Positions 41,582-49,637 of a DNA stretch of 64,000 bases are shown here, in pieces; within the stretch, counting starts at the first letter, position 1; every line of letters begins with the position of its first letter. The notes under the pieces were generated by a model. That model made no database searches. It saw only the letters and a list, made by a program, of their open reading frames with translations, and was not told the origin of the DNA. This DNA is from Halopelagius inordinatus (GTDB lineage Archaea > Halobacteriota > Halobacteria > Halobacteriales > Haloferacaceae): NCBI RefSeq assembly GCF_900113245.1, contig NZ_FOOQ01000002.1:879444-943443 (forward strand). The letters are read 5' to 3'. Both the position numbers and the translations under genes were made by a program.

Positions 41582-42928
41582 TCACGTCCACTCGTCGGGC
41601 CAGAGTCCGGCCGCCCGCATCCCCGTCTCGAACTCCTCGGCGCGGAACGCCGCCGCGAGGGCGTCTTCGTCGAGTCGCGGCACCTCGGATTCGCTCGCGA
41701 GTTCCCGCACCAGAATCGCCGCCAGCATCGCGTGTTCGCGGACGTTCCTGTCGTCCACCTTGTCGCGGGTGTCGGCGTGGGTGTGCCCCCATCCGCGCCC
41801 GCGTTCGCCGCTATCGCTGTGGAGTTGCAGGGCGGGGATGCCCGCGCGGACGAACGGCCACTGGTCGCTGAACGGGTGCGGTTCCGGGCGGACCCGAATC
41901 GGGTGTCGCGTCCGGTCCGCCACCCGCCGAGCGACGCGTTCTGTCGCGTCGGAGTCGTGCGTCATCGCCACCAAGTCGCGGAACCGACCCGCGCCGTCGA
42001 CGTTGACGACGGCCTTCAGTCGGTCGTGGTCGAGTTCCGCCGCGAGGCGTTCCGCGCCCGTCAGTCCCGTCTCCTCGCATCCGACGGCGGCGACGCGAAC
42101 GCCGAGTGGGAGGTCCATCGCCGCGAGGATTTCGGCCGCGACGACGACGGTTGCGATGCCGCATCCGTTGTCCAACGCTCCTTCGGCGATGTCGTGGGCG
42201 TCGTAGTGGGCGACCAAGAGCAGTTCCTCGTCCGTGTCGGGACCCAGGCGGCCGACGACGTTGCGACTCTCGCCCGCCACCGTCTCCGCCTCGACGGTCA
42301 GAGTCGCCGTCCCGTCGCGGGCCGCGTAGTCGGTCAACCACGCGCCCGACTCCTTGCTCACGCCGACGGCGGGGGCGACTGCCTCCTCGCCGAACTTCAA
42401 CGCCCCCGTCGGCGGCAGTTGTCCGGGGACGTGGTTGACGAAGACGAACGCCTCCGCGCCGGCGTCGACGGCGTAGCCGAACTTCTCCATCCGGTGGACG
42501 AACCGCCCGCCCGAGGGCGTCGTCGTCGAGGCGACGGCAATCTTGCCGTCTACGTCCGCTTCGTCCACCTCCGCGGGCGTTCCGTGGCCCACGTCTTCGA
42601 GTTCGCCAGTCACCTCGCCGGACGGAGAGTACGGGAGGGCGACGGCGTCGAACTGCCGTTCGTCCGGGGCGGTCAGGCGGAGGGCCGACCGCCCGCGATT
42701 CCACGCCCGCATCTCGAACGGTCGCTCTCGCACGTCTCCGACGCCGGCGTCGCGGAACGCCTCGGCGACGAGTTCGGCCGCGCGCCGTTCGCCGTCGCTC
42801 CCGCCCATCCGGTTTCCGATGCTCGTCAGGCGAGTGAGAAACTCCCACGCGGAGTCGTCGGTCCACGCTCGGCCGAGGGCCGCCGCCGCCGCGTCGTCCG
42901 TCTCCGCCGACGAGTCGTGTCGGTCCAT
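41582..42928 (-). CDS. M28-family zinc aminopeptidase with PA insert
   Basis: 448 residues. The zinc-ligand blocks are VAHYDAHDIAEGALDNGCGI (His and Asp), VGCEETGLTGAERL (catalytic Glu and ligand Glu), VNVDGAGRF (Asp) and GWGHTHADTRDKVDDR (His). A protease-associated (PA) domain covers about 105-190. There is no signal peptide, so it is probably a cytoplasmic peptidase. Confidence 0.93.
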   Translation of the reverse strand: MDRHDSSAETDDAAAAALGRAWTDDSAWEFLTRLTSIGNRMGGSDGERRAAELVAEAFRDAGVGDVRERPFEMRAWNRGRSALRLTAPDERQFDAVALPYSPSGEVTGELEDVGHGTPAEVDEADVDGKIAVASTTTPSGGRFVHRMEKFGYAVDAGAEAFVFVNHVPGQLPPTGALKFGEEAVAPAVGVSKESGAWLTDYAARDGTATLTVEAETVAGESRNVVGRLGPDTDEELLLVAHYDAHDIAEGALDNGCGIATVVVAAEILAAMDLPLGVRVAAVGCEETGLTGAERLAAELDHDRLKAVVNVDGAGRFRDLVAMTHDSDATERVARRVADRTRHPIRVRPEPHPFSDQWPFVRAGIPALQLHSDSGERGRGWGHTHADTRDKVDDRNVREHAMLAAILVRELASESEVPRLDEDALAAAFRAEEFETGMRAAGLWPDEWT

Positions 42929-42998
42929 ACCGCGGCGTCGTCCGTCTCACCGATATGGGTTGCGGAGGCGGTGAGACACCCGGCGGCGCGGCGGACGG

Positions 42999-43666
42999 CT
43001 ACCCGCCGTCGGAGAGTACCGTCAGGAACCGCGGCGGGACGCGTTTCGTCGTATACACCGCGTTCCCACGCTTTCGCACCTCGCGTCCGGCGCGGCGGAG
43101 TTCGCCGACATCGACGCGGAGGACGACCGGGTCAGTCGCGTGGCGCGACCCGACTTCGCGGGCGTCGTCGACGGACGTCGAGAGGTGTACCTCCCGCCGC
43201 CCCATCGGTTTTAGCCCCTCTTCGCGGATGGCGTCTACGTTCCGCGGCGCGGTTCCGTGGTAGAGAGCGTCCGGAATCGACTCCGACGAATCGGGGTGGC
43301 CGTCGGCGTCTTCACCGTCCGCATCGAGGTCGACGTCGATAGAGTGTCCGTACGCGGCCCTGACGCGTCCGCCTGCGCGTTCGAATCGCCCCTTCGGGTC
43401 CGTCGCCACGACGCCCGCGAGTGCCTCGTCGTCGGCCCAGTCGTACGTCCGTTCGACGCCGCGAGGAGGTCAGCGAACTCGGCCCATCCGGAGTCGGAGA
43501 TACCGATACCGGCGTCGTCCGGAAAGTGGCGGAGCGCGCCGCTTACGAACTTCGAGAGGCGGGTTCGGCGGTTCGAAGAGAGGACGACGCGGCCGCCGAC
43601 ACCGCAAACCGGACAGTCCTCGCCGTCGAAGAAACCGTGGTCTCGGCAGGACCGAATCGCACCCAT
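42999..43666 (-). pseudogene. kptA: RNA 2'-phosphotransferase (KptA/Tpt1), interrupted by a frameshift
   Basis: The N-terminal part starts at ATG 43666: a zinc-type CRDHGFFDGEDCPVCG, then RRTRLSKFVSGALRHFPDDA and GWAEFADLLAA. It goes out of frame near 43456-43462. The remainder continues in another frame to 42999: RTYDWADDEALAGVVATDPK, LYHGTAPRNVDAIREEGLKP and REVHLSTSVDDAREVGSRH. Adding one base restores a continuous full-length KptA, so a single-base deletion is implied. The family removes splice-junction 2'-phosphate from RNA using NAD+. It is either a real pseudogene or a base-call error. Confidence 0.88.
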
Positions 43667-43778
43667 CGTCGGGGGAACGGCGCGGACGCAAAAGAGCCTA
43701 CTGAACGGTCGAGCGTTCTATACCAACTTCATTCCAGCCCTAAATATTATTCTCGACGAACACGAACGAGACGAAACG

Positions 43779-43934
43779 ATGCCGGAATGCGAAAACTGTG
43801 GCTCGTTCGTCACCGTGGAGTACGTCCGGGTGTTCGCGCCGGACGAGATGGATAGACCCCGCGTGTGTCCGAACTGCGAGGACAAGGTCAGAGACGGCGG
43901 AGAAGTCCGAGAAGCGCGCGCGACGAGACACTGA
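43779..43934 (+). CDS. small zinc-ribbon protein (DUF7563-like)
   Basis: 51 residues from ATG 43779: MPECENCGSFVTVEYVRVFA, then DRPRVCPNCEDKV and a basic tail. Two CxxC knuckles form a single zinc ribbon typical of tiny haloarchaeal regulatory proteins (DUF7563-like). An AT-rich TATA-like AAATATTATT lies 30-40 bp upstream. Confidence 0.85.
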   Translation: MPECENCGSFVTVEYVRVFAPDEMDRPRVCPNCEDKVRDGGEVREARATRH

Positions 43935-44030
43935 CGACTCCCCGGCGTCCGACGCTCCGAGGAGACGGTGCGTCCGCCGAGAGCGGATCCGTTCGTTCCG
44001 TTCGGAGGCCGAACTCGTGAGCCGTGTCGG

Positions 44031-44261
44031 TCAGTCGTCGTCTTCTTCTTCGCCACCGCTCTCGCCGTTCTCGCCGTCCCCGCCGCCTTCGCCGTTCTCG
44101 CCGTTCTCGCCGTTCTCGCCGTCCCCGCCGCCCTCGTCGTCCTCCCCCTCGTCTTCGTCTTCGTCTTCGCCGCCGCCGAGTCCGGAACATCCGGCGAGAG
44201 CGACGGCGAGAGCCGACGCGGTACCCGTGACGACTCGACGCCTGGTGGTACTGCGAGACAT
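44031..44261 (-). CDS. short lipoprotein with Gly/Glu/Asn/Asp low-complexity body
   Basis: 76 residues from ATG 44261. A Tat-like signal (STTRRRVVTGTASALAVALA) and lipobox GCSG lead into a body made almost only of Gly, Glu, Asp and Asn, including GENGENGENGE encoded by 9-bp tandem repeats. It is probably a surface-anchored, extremely acidic flexible peptide. The repeat tract could vary in length by slippage. It may also be the anchor remnant of a larger protein. Confidence 0.65.
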   Translation of the reverse strand: MSRSTTRRRVVTGTASALAVALAGCSGLGGGEDEDEDEGEDDEGGGDGENGENGENGEGGGDGENGESGGEEEDDD

Positions 44262-44412
44262 GGAGACCCGTTCGTCCGTCCGCGACAAATGTTCTGTTGC
44301 GGCTCGGTGGTAACTCAGACTACCGGACGTGTCGTCGGAGAGACGCGGAGACGAACGCCCGACGCAGTCGGAATTGGCAAGGCTTACCACGACACCGGCG
44401 TTGTGAGCACGT

Positions 44413-46212
44413 ATGAGTTCGGTTCCCGAGCGGAGCGAAATCGAGCGAGAGTACAAGTGGGACGTCGCCGACATCTACGCCAGCGACGACGAGTGGGAAG
44501 CGGCGTTCGAGGAGGTGCGGGGGCGACTCGACGACCTCTCCGCCTACGAGGGCCGCGTCACCGAGAGTCCCGAGACGTTGCTCGAACTACTCGAACTGCA
44601 GGAAGATATCATGCGCGACGTCGCCAAGGTGGCGAGTTACGCGAGTCTGCGGAGCGCAGAAGACACCCGGAACCAAGAGTACCAAGCGCTCTCGACGAAA
44701 GCGCAGTCGCTGGCGTCGCAGGCCTCCTCCGCGTCGAGTTTTCTCGAACCCGAACTGCAGGAACTCGACGAGGGGGATATCGAGTCGTTCGTCGAGGCGG
44801 AACCCGCACTCGCCGACTACCGCCACTTCTTCGACGACGTACTCCGGACGAAATCTCACACCCGGTCCGCCGAAGTCGAGGAACTACTCGCGGAGTTAGG
44901 CGAGGTAGCGGGCGCGTCGGGCGACATCTACAACATGCTCGCGAACGCGGACATGACGTTCCCCACCGTCGAGAACCCCGAGGGCGAGGATGTCGAAATC
45001 ACGCAGGGCAACTTCACGAAACTCCAAAAGCACCCGAATCGCGAGTTCCGGCGCGAGGTGCACGAGGGGTTCTACGACGAGTGGGAAGACGTGCGCAACT
45101 CCGTCGGGACGGCGCTGAAAAACAGCGTCAAGAAGGACGTGAAGTACGCCAGAGCGCGGAACTACGACACCGCCCGCGAATCCGCTCTCGACGGCCCGAA
45201 CGTCCCCGTCGAGGTGTACGACAACCTCGTCGAAACCGTCCGCGACAACCTCGATTACCTCCACCGACACGCCGAACTGAAACGGGAGGCTCTCGGCGTC
45301 GACGACCTGCAGATGTGGGACCTCTACATGTCGCTGACGGGCGAGGAAGGCCCGGAGATATCGTACGAGGAGGCAAAAGAGTACATCGTCGAAGCCGTCG
45401 CCCCACTCGGCGAAGAGTATCAAGCGCGACTCGAAGAGGGGTTGGAGTCCCGGTGGGTGGACGTCTACGAGAACCGCGGCAAGCGCGCGGGCGCGTTCTC
45501 CTCTGGAACGTACGACACGCAGCCGTTCATCATGATGAACTACCAAGACGACATCGCCTCGATGTTCACCTTGGCCCACGAACTCGGCCACTCGATGCAC
45601 TCGGAGTTGGCGAAAGACGAGCAACCGTGGCAGTACGCGGACTACGAGATTTTCGTCGCCGAAGTCGCCTCCACGGTCAACGAGACGCTGTTGACGCACT
45701 ACCTCCTCGAAAACGTCGAGGACGACGAACTCCGCACGCACGTCTTAGACGAGTACCTCGAACGGTTCCGGTCGACGCTCTACCGCCAGACGATGTTCGC
45801 CGACTTCGAGTTGCAGATGCACGAGATAAGCGAGGAGGGCGGTGCACTCACGCCGGACCGACTCGACGAGATGTACGGCGACCTGAAAGCGGAGTTCTAC
45901 GCCCCCGCCGAGACGGACGACAGAATCGCCCGCGAGTGGATGCGCATCCCCCACTTCTACTACAACTACTACGTCTATCAGTACTCGACGGGAATCTCGG
46001 CGGCCGTCGCCATCGTCGAACGCATCCTCTCCGAGGGCGACGACGCCGCGGCGGACTACCGCGAGGCACTCGCTCTCGGCGGGTCGAAGTACCCGATAGA
46101 GGTGTTGGAGACGGCGGGCGTCGATATGGCGTCGCCCGAACCCATCGAGTCCGCCCTCTCTGTGTACGGCGATTACTTAGACGAGATAGCCGAGTTGTTG
46201 GACCTCGAATAG
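44413..46212 (+). CDS. pepF: oligoendopeptidase F (M3 family)
   Basis: 599 residues. The zinc site HELGH at 389-393 (LAHELGHSMHSEL) is followed by the second Glu ligand in FVAEVASTVNETLL. M3B hallmarks FSSGTYDTQPFIMMNYQDD and ATGIS-like YSTGISAAVAIVERIL are present. It is a cytoplasmic enzyme that cuts peptides of roughly 7-17 residues. Its start lies 150 bp from the divergent lipoprotein gene. Confidence 0.95.
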   Translation: MSSVPERSEIEREYKWDVADIYASDDEWEAAFEEVRGRLDDLSAYEGRVTESPETLLELLELQEDIMRDVAKVASYASLRSAEDTRNQEYQALSTKAQSLASQASSASSFLEPELQELDEGDIESFVEAEPALADYRHFFDDVLRTKSHTRSAEVEELLAELGEVAGASGDIYNMLANADMTFPTVENPEGEDVEITQGNFTKLQKHPNREFRREVHEGFYDEWEDVRNSVGTALKNSVKKDVKYARARNYDTARESALDGPNVPVEVYDNLVETVRDNLDYLHRHAELKREALGVDDLQMWDLYMSLTGEEGPEISYEEAKEYIVEAVAPLGEEYQARLEEGLESRWVDVYENRGKRAGAFSSGTYDTQPFIMMNYQDDIASMFTLAHELGHSMHSELAKDEQPWQYADYEIFVAEVASTVNETLLTHYLLENVEDDELRTHVLDEYLERFRSTLYRQTMFADFELQMHEISEEGGALTPDRLDEMYGDLKAEFYAPAETDDRIAREWMRIPHFYYNYYVYQYSTGISAAVAIVERILSEGDDAAADYREALALGGSKYPIEVLETAGVDMASPEPIESALSVYGDYLDEIAELLDLE

Positions 46213-46343
46213 ACGGCGAAGGCGGACCGTTCGGCGTAGCCGCGTCCGGCGGCGCGCACCCGACGGCACGATTTTTGAAATCTGAGAACGAGTGCACCGG
46301 TTCATACGTTAGAGGTGAGAACACTCAGGTAGAGGAATACATC

Positions 46344-46919
46344 ATGTCCACTAATAGAAGAACGTTGGACGCGGAACTGTTCGGTCGCGACGTGCACTTC
46401 CAGTACTCGGAGCACGCACTCGGCTACGCCATCGTCGCGCTACGGGTCGTGATGGGGTGGACGCTGTTCCAGGGCGGCCTCACCAAACTCGTGACGTACC
46501 TCGACGCGAACCCCGAGAACAACTGGACGGCCGCGGGATACCTCGCGAACGCCATCCCCGAGGGGAACCCCTTCATGGGTATGTGGGGTTCGATGGCCGG
46601 GAGCCCCCTGATAGATCAACTGGTGATGTGGGGGCTGACGCTCACCGGCATCGGCCTCATCCTCGGCGCGTTCGTCCGCTGGAACGCGTTCTGGGGCGCC
46701 GTGATGATGCTGTTCTTCTGGGCTGCGGCCCTGGAGGGCGGCCTCATGCAGGGTCTGCCCCTCGCCCACGGATGGGTGGTCGACGACCACATCGTGTACG
46801 CCGCACTGCTGTTCGGCCTCGGTGCTATCGGGGCGGGGCGCATCCTCGGCGTCGACGCGTATCTCGAAGAGATAGACGCCGTGAAGAACACGCCCGCGTT
46901 GCGCTGGCTACTCGGCTGA
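46344..46919 (+). CDS. DoxX-family membrane protein
   Basis: 191 residues from ATG 46344 with four membrane helices: YAIVALRVVMGWTLFQGGLT, LVMWGLTLTGIGLILGAFV, AFWGAVMMLFFWAAALEGG and IVYAALLFGLGAIGAGRILG. The order matches DoxX/DoxD subunits, which relate to thiosulfate:quinone oxidoreductase or serve unknown membrane redox roles. It is haloarchaeal-type with a short polar N-terminus. Confidence 0.88.
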   Translation: MSTNRRTLDAELFGRDVHFQYSEHALGYAIVALRVVMGWTLFQGGLTKLVTYLDANPENNWTAAGYLANAIPEGNPFMGMWGSMAGSPLIDQLVMWGLTLTGIGLILGAFVRWNAFWGAVMMLFFWAAALEGGLMQGLPLAHGWVVDDHIVYAALLFGLGAIGAGRILGVDAYLEEIDAVKNTPALRWLLG

Positions 46920-47021
46920 CCGGAGACCGAGGCCGCGCTTTTCGGTCGCGACGAGAGAGTCGCGTGTTCTCCTCGAACGGCCCCACCGAGGGGTTCGAGC
47001 CGGTTCGTCGGGTGAGGCGTC

Positions 47022-47300
47022 TCACCGTTCGTGTCGCCCCCTGTAGAGGTAGACGACCACCGCGACGGGAACCGCGGCGACGACGGCGTAGTGCCACTCG
47101 CCCGCGAACGACGGCGGCGCGAGAAAGACGACGGCGACGACGTACCCCGCGAACGCCCCGAGGACGGACCACCCATCGGAGTCGCCGAGATACTCCACGA
47201 CCGCCCCGACCGTAGTAAACAGGGCGATCGCGACGAGCATGACGACGAGTTCGTCGAGTGACGACGCGAACCCGTGCCCCGGGTCGAAGAAACTCGGCAT
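47022..47300 (-). CDS. small membrane protein, three helices
   Basis: 92 residues. Hydrophobic stretches LDELVVMLVAIALFTTVGAV, VLGAFAGYVVAVVFLA and YAVVAAVPVAVVVYLYRG are separated by short polar loops, and the end is basic (GRHER). It stands alone between the DoxX gene and the tRNA-Lys scar region. No family is recognised. Confidence 0.72.
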   Translation of the reverse strand: MPSFFDPGHGFASSLDELVVMLVAIALFTTVGAVVEYLGDSDGWSVLGAFAGYVVAVVFLAPPSFAGEWHYAVVAAVPVAVVVYLYRGRHER

Positions 47301-47426
47301 CGGTTACGCTCGTCTCCGACGGTCTTCGGTTCGACCCGGTTCGCTCTCGGTGAGACGGCGGTGCGTGCTCATACCTGCGGTACGTCCGGCGGGCGGTTGA
47401 CCGTTCTCCCCCGAAACGAAAACGCG

Positions 47427-47479
47427 GCTCCTCGATATTGCTCGGAGACGAAAAAGCGGGCCGGGAGGGACTTGAACCA
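47427..47479. repeat. tRNA-Lys 3'-end fragment, copy 1
   Basis: A 53-bp unit almost identical to 47537-47589. It differs mainly at GATATTG versus GCTGTCG. Its last 22 bp before the final base match the 3' end of tRNA-Lys (47684-47705). Read on the minus strand it is tRNA T-arm and acceptor, then GCTTTTTCG, a tRNA end with its T-rich terminator. Confidence 0.85.
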
Positions 47480-47536
47480 CGCCGAGACTCACTCAGTTCG
47501 TCTCGTCTATTTCAACTCTTCCCGAGTAACGACTTC

Positions 47537-47589
47537 GCTCCTCGCTGTCGCTCGGAGACGAAAAAGCGGGCCGGGAGGGACTTGAACCA
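47537..47589. repeat. tRNA-Lys 3'-end fragment, copy 2
   Basis: The second copy of the 53-bp unit, exactly 110 bp from the first. The two share flanking sequence beyond the tRNA portion, so they arose by duplication or by successive integrations that used the same attachment site. The functional tRNA follows 95 bp later. Confidence 0.85.
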
Positions 47590-47683
47590 AGCCCGGACGT
47601 GCTCGCTTCGCTGCGCGCGACCGGTCGGGTTCAGTCTTCCTCTCTGTCTCGACACCGCTCGCTGTCGCTCGCGGGTCTGTCAA

Positions 47684-47757
<74 letters not shown>

Positions 47758-47969
47758 TCGTCGTGACGTTACTGGTGGGCAGTCATAAGCGTTTACTCTC
47801 GTCCCGAACGCTCGTCGTCTCTGCGTCCTCGGGGACCGCGGGCGGACACCGGACTAACGTCGTCGGTGGAGCGATTGCTCCGGTTCGACACCATCGGAAG
47901 CAGCGAAACCGAGTCCGAAGGCCGTCCGGAACAGCAGTCAGGCGCTGGCGAAGCGACTGCGGCCGCGCG

Positions 47970-48662
47970 TCAGTCGAAGAAGTAGTCTTCTAACACGTCC
48001 CCGACGAGGTCACCGGGCGTCCGATTCTGTATCGACGCGCGGCGTCTGAGTTCGCGGTAGACGTCCGGGGGCAAAGAGAGTTCGAGTCGGCCGAGGCGGA
48101 CGTCGCGGTCGGCCAACGCCTCCGCGACCGGACGGCCGTCGTTGACTTCGCTCGCGACCTGTCGAACCTCTCTGACCGTCAGGTCGCCGTCGAGGACGGC
48201 CCACGCGATGTCGAACCGGTCGGGGCCCGGGACGCGAGCGATGTGTTTGGCCGCCGTCGGCGCGATGTGTCCGCGGGCGACGTGCCGACGGATACCCTGC
48301 GGCAGGTCGTGAACCCGCGCCCACTTGCGGATGAACGAGACGGAAACGTCGCCGCCCGCCCGTTCTGCGGCCTCCTTGTACGACCCGACGCCGCGGACGA
48401 GTGCCGCACACGCCGCCGCGCCGCGGAGCATGTAGACGTTGTCTTCGGCGCCGACGGTGTTCTCGGAGAAAGCCCGAACCGTCTCCGCGGCGAGCGAGAT
48501 GCTCTCTGGGTCGTCGGGGTCGAATCCGACGGCTTCGTGCGCTCTGTGGCCCGTGATTGCGGGGTCCGCGCGGACGACCGGTTCGCCGACCGGTTCCTCT
48601 CTGTCGGCCGGTAACGTGAGGTCCTCTCCCGAGTCGGTCGGCGACCGGTTGTCGTCCGTCAT
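47970..48662 (-). CDS. DUF7119-like protein with ParB/KorB-like HTH
   Basis: 230 residues. An acidic N-terminal 40 residues precede a helical core. VSFIRKWARVHDLPQGIRRH and HIAPTAAKHIARVPGPDRFD resemble the KorB/ParB DNA-binding helices ('G-I--G-A--L--'). The C-terminal LELSLPPDVYRELRRRASIQ...PGDLVGDVLEDYF is ribbon-helix-helix-like. It matches the haloarchaeal DUF7119 pattern. It is probably a sequence-specific DNA-binding protein. No parA partner is adjacent. Confidence 0.82.
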   Translation of the reverse strand: MTDDNRSPTDSGEDLTLPADREEPVGEPVVRADPAITGHRAHEAVGFDPDDPESISLAAETVRAFSENTVGAEDNVYMLRGAAACAALVRGVGSYKEAAERAGGDVSVSFIRKWARVHDLPQGIRRHVARGHIAPTAAKHIARVPGPDRFDIAWAVLDGDLTVREVRQVASEVNDGRPVAEALADRDVRLGRLELSLPPDVYRELRRRASIQNRTPGDLVGDVLEDYFFD

Positions 48663-48753
48663 CGTCTGCGTTCGAGTTGCGAACCAGTCACTAAAAGCCT
48701 CCCCGTCTGTTGCGAACGCCGCACAGAGCCGAAGGCAAGAGCGGTCACGAGCG

Positions 48754-48921
48754 TCAGTCGTCGCGATTCTCCGAGAGATGCTCCCAGATTTCGGTACAGC
48801 CCGCGCCGTCGTCGAGCGATTTCAGGTGGTCGTAGTCGTCGTCCGCCGCCTCGTCTCCGCGTTCGGCGGCCGAGTCGTCGTCTCGCTCGTCGCCGTCCGT
48901 CTCGACTCGGGTCCGAGTCAC
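48754..48921 (-). CDS. small acidic protein, 55 aa, with GAGCTEIWEHL motif
   Basis: The GTG at 48921 overlaps the upstream gene's TGA (GTGA). After an Asp/Glu-rich N-terminus it carries DYDHLKSLDDGAGCTEIWEH and ends LSENRDD. I recognise the 'DGAGCTEIWEHLSE' block as recurrent in small haloarchaeal proteins. The conserved Cys suggests metal or redox chemistry, which is inferred. Confidence 0.6.
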   Translation of the reverse strand: MTRTRVETDGDERDDDSAAERGDEAADDDYDHLKSLDDGAGCTEIWEHLSENRDD

Positions 48922-49016
48922 CGCTCGGCCTCCGTGTCGAGGTCGTACAGTTCTGGCGCGACGTCGGCCGACGCGTGTTGGCGACGTCCCGCGTCTGTGT
49001 CGTGACGGTCGGTCAT
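48918..49016 (-). CDS. tiny protein, 32 aa, coupled to next gene
   Basis: ATG at 49016 gives MTDRHDTDAGRRQHASADVA and ends LYDLDTEAER. Its stop overlaps the start of the 55-residue protein by GTGA, typical of translational coupling. Codon use is host-like. It is short enough that chance remains possible. Confidence 0.5.
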   Translation of the reverse strand: MTDRHDTDAGRRQHASADVAPELYDLDTEAER

Positions 49017-49234
49017 CGAACCACGTTTGGCTCCCGCTACGGTTAAAGGGCGCCTCCCACGTAATCTGTACCTACACTCCCGACTACCGGAACCGGTTGC
49101 CCCTTTCTGCGACGCGCCGTATCGGCGGTAATCGCCCGACTGCGGCGGGACTGTCGCGAACTCCCGCGTCGCCGACCGAGACGGGGTTTGCTCGCGCCGT
49201 CAGAGTGGGGTGTCCCGGGCACGTAGGCGAAGGT

Positions 49235-49546
49235 ATGACCGTCGCCCTTCGCATCCTCGACGACGGAGCCTGGATATCCGTGAACGACGACCGTAAGGTG
49301 AGCGTGAGCGAACTGTGGCGGTTCGTGGACCCGGATTTCTGTCGATGCGAGCTTCCTGACTTCGTCGTCGAGGGCATCGTCGAAGTCGGCGTGGACGGCC
49401 GCACAGTCGAGACGCGCGTCTACGGTCAGTGCATCGCCTGCGGGGAGAAGGGAACGACGGGGTGGATGCCCATCGGCAGGATTCTCGGCGGTGAATTCGT
49501 CGATATCGACCGCGAGGGGGTACTCAATCCCGCCGGAGCGGATTAA
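49235..49546 (+). CDS. small protein with two Cys pairs, beside nitrite reductase
   Basis: 103 residues from ATG 49235. LWRFVDPDFCRCELPDFVVE and YGQCIACGEKGTTGWMPIGR carry CxC and CxxC, probably a zinc or Fe site. It lies 91 bp upstream of the siroheme reductase on the same strand, with an AT-rich gap (GGAAATATTTTCC, palindromic, near 49549-49561). A role in that enzyme's assembly or regulation is inference. Confidence 0.72.
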   Translation: MTVALRILDDGAWISVNDDRKVSVSELWRFVDPDFCRCELPDFVVEGIVEVGVDGRTVETRVYGQCIACGEKGTTGWMPIGRILGGEFVDIDREGVLNPAGAD

Positions 49547-49637
49547 GAGGAAATATTTTCCCGTATTTGGAAGCACCGGGAAGGGTTGACGACACGCGTC
49601 GGCCTATGAGTGTGGGCACGAATGCGGATACAGACAA

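Larger units (their letters stand above)
47301..47683. other. tRNA-Lys integration-scar region without genes
   Basis: About 380 bp made of two tandem 110-bp-spaced copies of the tRNA-Lys 3' end plus downstream DNA, and short filler. Frames that read 'GREGLEPR' and similar across it are artefacts of tRNA T-arm sequence. No real gene is seen. Confidence 0.7.

Noticed and set aside
49549..49561. GGAAATATTTTCC palindrome upstream of the nitrite reductase as a defined operator
   Set aside because: It is a short AT-rich palindrome with no second copy found. It could simply be a promoter element, so it is only mentioned in the neighbouring gene entry.
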